64,000 nucleotides of DNA, taken from contig BQJC01000001.1 of NCBI GenBank assembly GCA_021604505.1, forward strand, positions 1,018,218 to 1,082,217, given 5' to 3'. The notes under the pieces were generated by a model that did no database searches, was not told the DNA's origin, and saw nothing but the letters and a program-made list of their open reading frames with translations. Position 1 is the first letter of the stretch. Each line of letters opens with the position of its first letter. The DNA comes from Nitrospinaceae bacterium. Lineage in GTDB: Bacteria; Nitrospinota; Nitrospinia; Nitrospinales; VA-1. The position numbers were made by a program, and so were the translations under genes. Of this stretch, positions 50,263-58,593 are shown piece by piece.

Positions 50263-51975
50263 TCAAGTATGTTCGCCGATGGTCACTCTCAGGATTTCTT
50301 CAACCGTGGTGATTCCCTGCAGAACTTTTCTCCAGCCGTCTTCCCGGAGCGTGCGCATTCCGGCTTTTCTGGCCATGGCGCGAATCGTTTGCCCGTTGGC
50401 TTTGGCGAGAATGAGTCCACGGATGGCTTCGTCGATAATGAGAAGTTCATAAATTCCGGCTCTTCCGCGAAACCCGGTATGACTGCAATGCTTGCACCCC
50501 GTGCCATGATAAATCGTCAGACCCGGTTTTACCCAGGGACCCATTTCCCGGAGCAGGGCGGGGTTGAGCGTCGCCGGTTCCTTGCAATCCGTGCAGATCA
50601 CCCGCACCAGCCGCTGAGCGAGCACCCCCAAAAGCGCTGTGGAAATCAGAAAGTTTTCGATGCCCATATCCAGAAGGCGGGTGATGGCGCCGGCGGCGTC
50701 GTTGGTATGAACCGTGCTGAACACCAGATGTCCGGTCAAGGCCGCTTGGATGGCGATCTCCGCTGTTTCCGGATCGCGAATTTCCCCCACCATGATGACG
50801 TCGGGGTCCTGGCGCACGATCGACCGCAGGCCGCTGGCAAAGGTCAGACCGATCTGCGGCTTTACGTGGATCTGGTTGATTCCCCGCATCTGGTACTCTA
50901 CGGGATCTTCGATGGTGATGATTTTTCTTTCCGGAGTGTTGATCTTGTCTAAAGCCGCGTACAGGGTGGTGGTTTTTCCGCTACCCGTGGGTCCGGTCAC
51001 CAGCAGTTTTCCATAGGGTTTCAGGATCAAGGCTTCCAGCTGTTCGAGTTGCCTTTTAGGAAATCCCAGATGCTGCAGGTCCACCTGCAAATTGCCGCGG
51101 TCGAGGATTCTCATGACCACGCTTTCTCCGTACAGCGTGGGCAGAGTGGACACGCGCATGTCGATGTCTTTTCCCTGAATTTTCAGCTTGATCCTGCCAT
51201 CCTGCGGCAGGCGGCGCTCCGAGATGTCCAGCTTGGCCATGATCTTGATGCGCGTGGCGATGGCGGAGTTTAATTTTTTGGGCGGCGCTTCGAATTCGTG
51301 GAGCATTCCGTCGATCCGGTATCTCAGGATGAGATCCTCGGCGAAAGGTTCCAGGTGGATGTCGCTGGCGCGCATTTCAATGGCCTGGCAGATGATATGG
51401 TTGACCAGCTTGATGACCGGGGCTTCCGAAGCCATGTCGCGGATATGCTCGGTGCTCTCCTCGTCGCTGTCCAGGTTGTGAATGTCGTCATCCTTGACTT
51501 TGTCCACCATCCGGTCCATGGCGGAACCGCCGCCGCCATAAAACGTTTCAATGGCTTCGAGGATCTCCTGCTCGGAAGCCAGCGTGATTTTAATCTCCTT
51601 GTTCACGGAAATTTTCAGATTTTCAAGAGTGTAGTAATCGAAGGGATCGAAAATAACGATGGTCAGGGAGTCGCCGCTCATTTCAAGGGGGAAGATCACT
51701 TTTTCCTTGAGGAAAGCTTCGGAAATCACCAGATCCGGAACCGGGAATTGTTCCTTTGGGAAATCTTCAATTTTTACGATCGGTATATTTAGCTCCTCGC
51801 TCAGGGTGGTCAACAGAGCCTGAGTGTGGATATAGCCATGATCGACAAGCGTCTTACCCAGATACTTTCCGCTATGAAGATTATTGGCTTTTATTTCCTG
51901 GAACGCCTTTTCCGTGATCTTGTTGTGCCGTAAAAGAATTCTCTCGACCGGGTCTGTTTTTTTTAATTTTGACAT
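50263..51975 (-). CDS. gspE: T2SS ATPase GspE
   Basis: A 570-residue secretion ATPase that powers pseudopilus assembly. The N-terminal MshEN-type region (about 1-160) is followed by the RecA-like core with Walker A GPTGSGKTTT, an Asp box ITIEDPVEYQ, Walker B VGEIRDPETAEIA and His box LVFSTVHTNDA. Zinc-binding CxxC pairs (CTDC and CKHC, about 455-490) are intact. ASDIHLEPF before the core is typical. It starts 7 bases after gspC. Confidence 0.96.
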   Translation of the reverse strand: MSKLKKTDPVERILLRHNKITEKAFQEIKANNLHSGKYLGKTLVDHGYIHTQALLTTLSEELNIPIVKIEDFPKEQFPVPDLVISEAFLKEKVIFPLEMSGDSLTIVIFDPFDYYTLENLKISVNKEIKITLASEQEILEAIETFYGGGGSAMDRMVDKVKDDDIHNLDSDEESTEHIRDMASEAPVIKLVNHIICQAIEMRASDIHLEPFAEDLILRYRIDGMLHEFEAPPKKLNSAIATRIKIMAKLDISERRLPQDGRIKLKIQGKDIDMRVSTLPTLYGESVVMRILDRGNLQVDLQHLGFPKRQLEQLEALILKPYGKLLVTGPTGSGKTTTLYAALDKINTPERKIITIEDPVEYQMRGINQIHVKPQIGLTFASGLRSIVRQDPDVIMVGEIRDPETAEIAIQAALTGHLVFSTVHTNDAAGAITRLLDMGIENFLISTALLGVLAQRLVRVICTDCKEPATLNPALLREMGPWVKPGLTIYHGTGCKHCSHTGFRGRAGIYELLIIDEAIRGLILAKANGQTIRAMARKAGMRTLREDGWRKVLQGITTVEEILRVTIGEHT

Positions 51976-51981
51976 TGGAGC

Positions 51982-52821
51982 TTATCGACCTGAAATATGG
52001 GGTCTGGATTTCCCTTCCGATGGCGCGGTGGGCGCTCCCGAGACTCTGAAAGAGCGCGGGGCCGGTACGGGTTTTGGCCGGTTGATCTGGCGCTTTGCCC
52101 TCACATTAGTAGAAGCTTTGCGGGGCGGGGGAGGCCTTTTGATTTTCTTGGGATCGAAATTCTTGTTTTTTTGTATCAGGGTGTTTCCCACTTTGCGAAT
52201 GACTTTATCATCCGGTCTGTCAGACAGATTGAGATTCAAAACCACGCCTCTTTTATTATCCAGAGTGACCCGGTTTTTTTCAATCTCCGTCAGCTCAAAG
52301 TTGCCGATTTGTGAGCCCAGCGGATATCCTTTTCTTTTTAACGGTTTTTGCTTGATCGCGTTATTGGCTTCCTGAACCGGATAGTTGCCTTCCATGATCG
52401 CGATTTTACTGTTGCCCAAAAACACCACGCCCTTTAATTTCAGATTGGGCGGAGGAAGATTGCTGGCGCGGGCCACTTGAGCGACCGGAACCGGTGGGGG
52501 TGGCGGCGGCATGAATTCTTTCCGGTCTTTGCGAAACAGATTTCCCTGGACCGTGGCGTTGATGAGTCCCGAATGGTTGACCCGTCTATTGAGAACGAGA
52601 GGTTTATGCGCTTTGGCGGCCGGAGTGATGGAAGCGGGGTCTATCCTTTCAGGATATTTGGGATTTGCCCAGGTTCTGATGGAAAGGGTCACCAGAGCGA
52701 TGACAATCAGGACGAGGGCCAAATTTATCGCCGAAAAAATATTTTTCACAGGGCTGCTTAACCATTGCAAAAATGTTACCCAATATCTCTTAAAGTTAGT
52801 AAAAATATGGGGTTTTGTCAA
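51982..52821 (-). CDS. gspC: T2SS inner-membrane protein GspC (homology-region type)
   Basis: A 279-residue bitopic protein at the head of the gsp operon. A transmembrane helix (about 32-50, LALVLIVIALVTLSIRTW) precedes the periplasmic homology region that contacts GspD (NLKLKGVVFLGNSKIAIME, GYPLGSQIGNFELTEIEKNRVTL). A PPPPPPVP linker (residues about 105-112) and a Pro/Lys/Arg-rich C-terminus replace the PDZ domain found in some GspC proteins. The identification is by topology, the homology region and gene position. Confidence 0.85.
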   Translation of the reverse strand: MTKPHIFTNFKRYWVTFLQWLSSPVKNIFSAINLALVLIVIALVTLSIRTWANPKYPERIDPASITPAAKAHKPLVLNRRVNHSGLINATVQGNLFRKDRKEFMPPPPPPVPVAQVARASNLPPPNLKLKGVVFLGNSKIAIMEGNYPVQEANNAIKQKPLKRKGYPLGSQIGNFELTEIEKNRVTLDNKRGVVLNLNLSDRPDDKVIRKVGNTLIQKNKNFDPKKIKRPPPPRKASTNVRAKRQINRPKPVPAPRSFRVSGAPTAPSEGKSRPHISGR

Positions 52822-53064
52822 GTTGGACGGCTCCGTATTAAGGCCCTGAAACGCAGGTTGTGGACGGATTTTGCCGCCCGTGATTGAGAAATTGAATATT
52901 CAGCTACCTCTAGCTTTTCGGACATTCTGCAAAATTTCTTTAAAGATATTAAAAAACCGGAAGATACGCCTGTTTCCTGGGTTCGGGAAAATTCAGGAGA
53001 TTTTGTTAAAATTCTTTCCTATTTTTGGTAAATGGATACTGCGGTTTTTTACAAATTATGGATT

Positions 53065-53781
53065 TTAATTCGTGGCGGTACGAGGATCTGTTTTTACTCC
53101 GATGGAATCCAGGTAATATTTCAGTTTTGGATTGTTAAGAATATGAGAAGGAATTGCCATTTTCAGTGAAGTGTCGTTCAAGTTGGCGCCGAAGAGTTCC
53201 CGTGCTTCATCCGGTAAGGGAATCCCCAGGGATTGCAAATACACCCACAACGCAGGTTCCGAAAGGAGTTCCTGCGGAAGACTATCCAGAATAGACTCCG
53301 GTTCGCTTTGCTTTTTTGCATTTTCCAAATGAAATTCCGGCTCGATTTTATTTTCTACGACTTCCGAGGGAAACGCATCGGTCGGATCGAAGAGTGAGTA
53401 CATCGGATTCCTGTCCAGTATCCAGACTTTGCTGTTTTGTGGATCATTCGACCAGATTTCAATGCGGCTGTATTCGCGGGTCACCTGCAGGGTGGCGGAA
53501 GTCCAGTCCGAAGCCTGAATATCGACTGGCACCGGATCGTCTCGAAGGGCTTCGGGAAGATGAAACTCGATGCCGGATCGTTCATGGACCTCTTGCAGAA
53601 CATCTTCCAGAGTCCTTCCCTGGGACCAGAGTTTAACCCGGTGGTTGCCTGCCTGAGTGTTTTCAACGCGCAGGCGCGGACCATCGTCCTTGAGGGTCGA
53701 CAGCGACCCGGCGTGAGATTCGATGTGGCTGAATGCCAGCCCAACGATGAGAACGATCCATTGCACAGAAGGAAGTTTCAT
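53065..53781 (-). CDS. Exported protein with an STN-like domain
   Basis: A 238-residue exported protein. With the start at 53781 (MKLPSVQWIV) the signal peptide ends near SHAGS. Residues 35-105 resemble the short secretin/TonB N-terminal (STN) fold: VKLWSQGRTLEDVLQEVHERSGIEFHLPEAL, followed by a PVPVDIQASDW strand. The C-terminal half is acidic and helical (LPQELLSEPALWVYLQSLGIPLPDEARELFG). There is no membrane pore region. It lies 243 bases upstream of gspC, so it might assist the T2SS, but that is inference from position. The longer start at 53859 would give no clean signal peptide. Confidence 0.65.
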   Translation of the reverse strand: MKLPSVQWIVLIVGLAFSHIESHAGSLSTLKDDGPRLRVENTQAGNHRVKLWSQGRTLEDVLQEVHERSGIEFHLPEALRDDPVPVDIQASDWTSATLQVTREYSRIEIWSNDPQNSKVWILDRNPMYSLFDPTDAFPSEVVENKIEPEFHLENAKKQSEPESILDSLPQELLSEPALWVYLQSLGIPLPDEARELFGANLNDTSLKMAIPSHILNNPKLKYYLDSIGVKTDPRTATN

Positions 53782-53931
53782 TTTATATCGACAGTCACAG
53801 CCGCCTGCAGTGTTATTCGGGTGAAACGAGCCAGGGTCAATGGGAAAGTAAATTCCCATTGACCCAGCCCTGATTCAGCCAATACTTCACCTTAGATTGC
53901 GTTCAATGAGTAAGAGCATTATCGCATAATT

Positions 53932-55740
53932 TTACTCATAGTCCTCATTCAAAGCCTTTAGGAACTTAACCAGCGGAGTGACGGCGGAATCCGACAATCG
54001 GATACCTTTCAGTTGCGAAGCCCCGTTTCTGAGTTTTCCGGCTCTCGCTAAGATCGAAGATTTTCGGTAAAATTCGATCGTCGAATCCAACGTGTCGAAT
54101 TGGCCGGTGTGCATGAAAGGCGCTGAATGCCCTAAATCCCGAAGGCCGGGAGTTTTGAACAGAGCAATGCTGGTAGGAAGCAGTTGGCGGAGCCGGCACC
54201 TTTCAAAAACCTTTTCAGCCAGTTGCGGGTCCTGAATGAGATCGAAAGCGGTGAATCTTTCCCCAACTCTTTTTTCGCAAAGCGTTTCCCAGATTTCGGC
54301 TTGCGGCTTGGGGAAATCGGGGTTGGCAAAAATGTTCCACAACCCCAGGTCGGTGAGGCGGCGGTCGGAGTCTGACGGCACGCTTCTGAATCTCCCGGAT
54401 GCAGTGGGATGTTGGGAGGTGGCGGGTAAATAGCGGTTGTGCCGGACCAGACGCTTGAACAGAGAAGGAATCTTAAGTTTTCTGAATTTTCCCTTTCCGT
54501 GGATGGCGTCATACTCATCCTGCGCGGCCCCGGTGTTATGAAAGTTGAGGTCCGTAAAGTTTGGCGCTCGATGGCAGACAACGCAATTCCCGGTTTCCAT
54601 GCCTTTTACAGACTTTCGGTCGTCTGAGTCTTCATCCTCTTCTTCGCCCTCATCGTAGTCCTCATCCGGGTCATCGTCGTTAACGTCATCGTCGTCTCCA
54701 TCAGAACTCCTTCTTGCAGGTTCCGCAAAAAAGATTTTGAGACCTGCCAATTCTTCCGGGCCAAAACTAAAACTTTGATCGTGAAATTTGAAAGGACCCG
54801 GTTCGCCGCCCGCGACAAATAACGGAGTTCCAAGGGCGTAGATTTCCTTTAACAATCGGCGGCTGTATTCCAGAAAAGACTCACCGGGGGCCGGTTGACG
54901 GTCGAGACCGTTTTTAGCCAGAAACGCATCGTAAGGTGAAAGGTTGAAGTTTCCATCGTCGTCCTGACTGAAACCCAGGTCATCCACGTACGCGGCAATC
55001 AGGTTGGCCACGGCGTCAAAAATCTCTTCATCCGTAGCGGTGGTCACATCAAGGCCCAGAGCGCCCAGGGCAGGGTTGCCGAGAGCCGTGGTGTAGGGTT
55101 CTCCAACAAAGTCACCGCCTGCGAACGGGTTGCTTCCATCGTCCGCGCGAATGATAGAAGCGACATGCGCGATGGCAGGGGCCGCTTCAGTGGGAAGCCA
55201 GCCATAGTTTCTTCCTGTCAACGTGGCTTTGACGAGATCGGCCATGGTGGCAAATTCAGCATCGAAGTGGTTCAGGCTGAATAATGAAGATCCGACCAGG
55301 GGAGGGGAGTTTCTCGGTGCCGTCAACAGACCGTCTTCGCGGGCGGGGACGCGGCTGCGGCGGGAAAAATCCGTATAGGTTCGCATGCCGCTGGCGGGAA
55401 AGGGACCCGCTTCAACGTCCCCATCCAGCAAGCCATCGACAAAATGGCACGCCCGGCAGTTCATGGAAAAGCCGGCAAACGGCCCCGGTGAGTTGGGAGG
55501 CAGGATTCCCAGGGGATCATCGGCTTCATCGAGGATCGGGTCACCACTGATGAGAAGTGTGTTGGGCCCGGTTGAATTGGCGAAGAAAAACTGGGCAAAC
55601 CGGGTTTCCAGAAAAAGCCTTTCGCCTAAGACGATTTCAGGAGGGTCTTCATCTGCGAAGGCGGGCAAACCAACCACGGAAAAAATAAACATTAAAAACA
55701 GGACTTGAGCGACCTTGCGTTTAACTGAACTTGTTTTCAT
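53932..55740 (-). CDS. Di-haem cytochrome c peroxidase-like protein with acidic insertion
   Basis: A 602-residue periplasmic or extracellular protein of the cytochrome c peroxidase/MauG superfamily. The signal peptide ends near AFADE. Two haem c motifs are present: CRACH (about residue 95) and CVVCH (about residue 390). The late segment LFKTPGLRDLGHSAPFMHTGQFDTLDSTIEFY is the family's C-terminal signature. Between them, just before the second haem, is an acidic stretch of about 35 residues dominated by Asp and Glu. AGGAAGGA precedes the ATG at 55740. Substrate unknown; it could be H2O2 or a protein or amine substrate, as in MauG. It lies downstream of the Fur-like palindrome. Confidence 0.88.
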   Translation of the reverse strand: MKTSSVKRKVAQVLFLMFIFSVVGLPAFADEDPPEIVLGERLFLETRFAQFFFANSTGPNTLLISGDPILDEADDPLGILPPNSPGPFAGFSMNCRACHFVDGLLDGDVEAGPFPASGMRTYTDFSRRSRVPAREDGLLTAPRNSPPLVGSSLFSLNHFDAEFATMADLVKATLTGRNYGWLPTEAAPAIAHVASIIRADDGSNPFAGGDFVGEPYTTALGNPALGALGLDVTTATDEEIFDAVANLIAAYVDDLGFSQDDDGNFNLSPYDAFLAKNGLDRQPAPGESFLEYSRRLLKEIYALGTPLFVAGGEPGPFKFHDQSFSFGPEELAGLKIFFAEPARRSSDGDDDDVNDDDPDEDYDEGEEEDEDSDDRKSVKGMETGNCVVCHRAPNFTDLNFHNTGAAQDEYDAIHGKGKFRKLKIPSLFKRLVRHNRYLPATSQHPTASGRFRSVPSDSDRRLTDLGLWNIFANPDFPKPQAEIWETLCEKRVGERFTAFDLIQDPQLAEKVFERCRLRQLLPTSIALFKTPGLRDLGHSAPFMHTGQFDTLDSTIEFYRKSSILARAGKLRNGASQLKGIRLSDSAVTPLVKFLKALNEDYE

Positions 55741-55863
55741 AATCCTTCCTTCCTGTAACAAATAACTTTCTTAAACATGGTTTGTTTAGCCTCCTTACCC
55801 CCGGTTTATAAAAAAATATCTATTTCTGGACACTTTGAGATCCAGGAAAAAATCATTCAAAAA

Positions 55864-56061
55864 TCAAGCAGGTCGATCGTTCTTCACAATCAAGGAAAGA
55901 GGTTTTCGTTTCGTGACTGTTTTGTCCTCTGTCCACTTTTTAAACCTTTGCAGGAGCCCGCACTTGGGGCATTTGATTTCGATGGCTTTGACCTCACCTT
56001 TCAGAAGAAGGCGGGAGCACTTCCGGCAACGCAATTCGTTTGTTGGTCGTCGATCCGTCAT
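55864..56061 (-). CDS. Com-like zinc-ribbon protein
   Basis: A 65-residue basic protein with two CxxC pairs (C12/C15 and C31/C34). The sequence ELRCRKCSRLLLKGEVKAIEIKCPKCG matches the Com family (Mu phage Com is a translational activator that binds RNA); other members are small chromosomal zinc ribbons. It has no recognisable ribosome binding site. The ATG lies 5 bases after the T tract of a strong hairpin (56065-56106), so expression may depend on read-through or a start inside that element. It is encoded 123 bases before the di-haem peroxidase gene, on the same strand. Confidence 0.7.
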   Translation of the reverse strand: MTDRRPTNELRCRKCSRLLLKGEVKAIEIKCPKCGLLQRFKKWTEDKTVTKRKPLSLIVKNDRPA

Positions 56062-56064
56062 AAT

Positions 56065-56106
56065 TGAAAAAAGCCCAGGTGGAAGGGAATCGCGCCACCG
56101 GGGCTT
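56065..56106 (-). terminator. Strong hairpin with T tract directly upstream of the Com-like gene
   Basis: Stem arms AAGCCCAGGTGG (56071-56082) and CCACCGGGGCTT (56095-56106) pair at 11 of 12 positions and, on the minus strand, are followed by a T run. This is a classical intrinsic terminator. It sits between the palindrome at 56145-56181 and the Com-like start codon at 56061, so it may attenuate that gene or end an upstream transcript. Confidence 0.7.
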
Positions 56107-56144
56107 CTGGAGCCTCTCTAAGATCAGTTGTCGAAAGACACTTG

Positions 56145-56181
56145 AACTATAATTATGAAAATGATTTTCATAATTATAGTT
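56145..56181. promoter_or_regulatory. Perfect 17-bp inverted repeat with Fur-box-like core
   Basis: Arms 56145-56161 and 56165-56181 are exactly complementary around a 3-base centre. The centre of the site, TGAAAATGATTTTCA, fits the 7-1-7 Fur pattern TGATAATNATTATCA with two symmetrical substitutions. It has no T tract on either side. It could control the minus-strand Com-like/peroxidase genes, the plus-strand gene at 56451, or both. The rest of the gap to 56450 holds an 18-base palindrome at 56246-56263 (ATTGATATTAATATCAAT) and is otherwise AT-rich and unremarkable. Confidence 0.6.
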
Positions 56182-56450
56182 GGGGAAGTTAATCTGTCAA
56201 ATTTTTTTAAACTAAGCAATACTTCTACAAAGGGTGCGAATTATTATTGATATTAATATCAATATGTTAAAGCAGGATCATTGGGAAATAATCCTTTTGC
56301 CGCGCACAAAATTTTTCGCTGATTTTTGGTTCTCAAACAAAAAAAGTGGTTTTTTCTCATTTTCACCGCGAGGGTACGTTGTCTTGGCAGTGATTTTGTG
56401 GGAGATTGGAATATATTTTCTGGATACCTTTAAAATTTCTGGAGGTGACT

Positions 56451-56810
56451 TTGAGTGCCCAGGGTTTGTTGGTGGAGGTAAAAAAACATATTCCTTTCCG
56501 AGCCTATGGGAAGGGGCCGGTGATTGAGCTTTTTCGGGAGTTGGGGGTTTTTGTCGATAAAAAGACAGCCCTCGAGGTAACAGACGCCTTTCGATCCGAT
56601 GAGTCCGGCGAGATCGTCTGTGAAGTGGCGGTGGACGGCAAAGGCAAGATTTCGGCGGCATTGACCAATTTGAAGCTCGACATCACCCATCCCCTGTATC
56701 GCAGGGTAAAAAATTACCGCGATGAGGTTGTCGATGATTTAACCAAGCAGGAACTCGATGTCAACCGGACATCGTTCTCGGTGGGGGATTTGTACCGTCA
56801 GAAAAAGTAA
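56451..56810 (+). CDS. Uncharacterised small protein (TTG start)
   Basis: A 119-residue cytoplasmic protein I do not recognise. TTG at 56451 is chosen because GGAGG lies 5 bases upstream. The sequence starts SAQGLLVEVKKHIPFRAYGKGPVIELFRELG and is a mix of alpha and beta, with no cysteine pairs or signal peptide. It ends with a charged segment (VDDLTKQELDVNRTSFSVGDLYRQKK). It is alone on the plus strand, divergent from the peroxidase group across the Fur-like palindrome and converging on the acidic-tailed secreted protein. Function unknown. Confidence 0.6.
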   Translation: MSAQGLLVEVKKHIPFRAYGKGPVIELFRELGVFVDKKTALEVTDAFRSDESGEIVCEVAVDGKGKISAALTNLKLDITHPLYRRVKNYRDEVVDDLTKQELDVNRTSFSVGDLYRQKK

Positions 56811-56864
56811 GGCGTTTTTGCTTTCTAGGCCCGATGACCGCAGCTGGGTTCTGGTATTGCGCTG

Positions 56865-56899
56865 AAGGGAAAGGGGAAAACCTCTTTCCCCTTTCCCTT
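56865..56899. terminator. 15-bp G/A-rich hairpin after the secreted paralogue gene (1)
   Basis: Perfect 15-bp stem (AAGGGAAAGGGGAAA and its complement) with a 5-base loop, between the converging gene at 56810 and the stop at 56940. No long T tract follows on either strand. It closely resembles the hairpins behind the two related genes (58523-58555 and 60353-60383). Confidence 0.6.
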
Positions 56900-56939
56900 T
56901 GCGTTAATGAGTCAATCGATAAAACTCGACGGTTAATGA

Positions 56940-58097
56940 TCAATCATCGTCTTCGTCGTCATCATCGTCGTCATCCTCATTGGCCTCCAAGACTTCGATT
57001 TGCGAGGAAGGAACGCACAGCAACCGCGATTCTTTCAGTTTAAACGTCTGCGTGCCAAACTGATTTTCGACCTTAACTTTCAGTTTTGGCTTATATTTAT
57101 CGATCCGGTAACAGGTCAGGTTGTTGTCCGGATTGGATATTCCCTCACCGTTTTTGTCAACCGGCGTGCAGTACTTTTTGGCCTTGCGGCTCACCTTGAC
57201 GTTTTCCCTGTCAACGAACTGATCTTCCAGGTCCACACGTCTGCGGTCAAGCTTCGTCGACCAGTCAATGTTATAGCACTGAAAATGATCGAAGCCTCCG
57301 GGCTCAATCGGATCTGCGCCGCCTGTGAGGATCTGGATGTCAGACCTCGCCACAACCTCTCCACTGGAGTTTCTCGCCAGAAGGTAAATGACGTAGTTCC
57401 CAGGAACCGTAGGGTCAAAACCTGCCAGTGGACCTGCAAGAAAAAAGTCATACCTCCAGGAGTTCTGGGCGACGTTGTTGTTGGCAATGCGGTCGGCATA
57501 CAAAGCAACGGCAGCGGCTTGGGTTCCCGGGACAACACTTCGACAGTCGGCGATAGGGACGCTGGCCCCTCCACCGTTCCCTGTGCTGTTATCCCCGATG
57601 GCGTGATCGGCGCAAACAACGCCGCCAACGGGGTCAAGTCCGTTTATGGGGTCGAAGGTCAGAAAATCGGTTCCCGGTCCCGGATCGCCATCCAAACCAA
57701 TTTCATAAGTGAATTCATTGAGTTTGGAGCCTGAGGAGGTGGGGTCTTCGAAATCCGTGTTGATGGACCACTCAAAGCTCCACTCAGGGGTCGGAGATGT
57801 TCTTGTCGGACCCACAATGGCTTGAAAGTTGTAGGTTCCGTTGCTGTTGCTGTTGAAGGTGTTTTCAGGCAGGCCAGCCCCATTGAACCGGAGCTTGCCA
57901 CGAAGCCCGATCTCTAAGCCGTTTCGGCGGTCGGTCGTGAAACTGCCGTTACTGTTTCCGGACCCAAAGATGACTTCCGGTGTGACGTTCTGCTCAAACT
58001 GAACAACGGCTAACGCGCTATTCGTTCCACAGAGGGAAAAAGCAACCGCTGAGGCTACCGTTAGTATGGCAATCTTCAGATTTGCGAACACTCTCAT
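56940..58097 (-). CDS. Acidic-tailed secreted protein with C-terminal Cys module (paralogue 1)
   Basis: A 385-residue secreted protein. Signal peptide about 1-30 (ending ALA). Residues 31-265 are a beta-rich region with VVQFEQNVTPEVIFGSGNSNGSFTTDRRNG and NTFNSNSNGTYNF, shared with paralogue 2. Residues 270-370 are a cysteine-containing module: FQCYNI, KYCTPVDKNGEG, NPDNNLTCY, VENQFGTQTFKL and LLCVPS. The last 13 residues are almost all Asp/Glu. AGGAG precedes the start. No family name is certain; the C-terminal module occurs in secreted proteins of several bacteria. Likely extracellular, perhaps a T2SS substrate given the neighbouring gsp operon (inference). Confidence 0.75.
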   Translation of the reverse strand: MRVFANLKIAILTVASAVAFSLCGTNSALAVVQFEQNVTPEVIFGSGNSNGSFTTDRRNGLEIGLRGKLRFNGAGLPENTFNSNSNGTYNFQAIVGPTRTSPTPEWSFEWSINTDFEDPTSSGSKLNEFTYEIGLDGDPGPGTDFLTFDPINGLDPVGGVVCADHAIGDNSTGNGGGASVPIADCRSVVPGTQAAAVALYADRIANNNVAQNSWRYDFFLAGPLAGFDPTVPGNYVIYLLARNSSGEVVARSDIQILTGGADPIEPGGFDHFQCYNIDWSTKLDRRRVDLEDQFVDRENVKVSRKAKKYCTPVDKNGEGISNPDNNLTCYRIDKYKPKLKVKVENQFGTQTFKLKESRLLCVPSSQIEVLEANEDDDDDDDEDDD

Positions 58098-58593
58098 ATT
58101 ATGATTTCTCCTGGCGGGTTAGGGTTACCGAGCTTGACACTTTTACTTGCGGACAAACTTGATCTTAAAAGTAAGGCGATCCGTATTTTCGCATAAGGGA
58201 TAATTGAACAAGGAAATTAAACTTATATTAACTTTCAATTATAATGATAAACATTTAATAAATAAAGAGTTTAATGGGTTTATATATCGGAATACTGATA
58301 ATAAATGAAAAAATAATGGTTTTCCAAATTAGATAGTTATTAGATGAAAACCTAATTTCAAATTTAGTTAATAGAGTTATATTTAGTGAAAATCTAATTA
58401 GAAGATTTACTCGACAATGCGGCTTTCCAGAGAGAAACGTTCAAGCTTAAGAAAGTGGGTTCAGATTAGGATGATTGGAAATTTATAGGGTTCGGAAGAG
58501 GGGAAAGTTAATGGAAGGTTCAGGGGAAAAAGGAAATAGTTTTTCCTCTTTCCCCAAGCGGTAATGAGTCATCCATTTTGACCCGATGAATCT
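58098..58593. other. AT-rich gap between secreted paralogues 1 and 2
   Basis: About 500 bases with no credible gene. The stretch 58200-58400 is very AT-rich and has scattered near-repeats such as ATTAGATGAAAACCTAATTT and AGTGAAAATCTAATTAG, which could bind a regulator or simply promote transcription of paralogue 1. The hairpin 58523-58555 (GGGGAAAAAGGAAA pairing with TTTTCCTCTTTCCCC, one mismatch) lies just behind the stop of paralogue 2. Confidence 0.4.
58523..58555. terminator. G/A-rich hairpin after the secreted paralogue gene (2)
   Basis: About 14 bp of stem with one mismatch, located about 40 bases after the stop codon of the gene at 58594. It matches the hairpins at 56865-56899 and 60353-60383 in composition and position. 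Confidence 0.5.
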
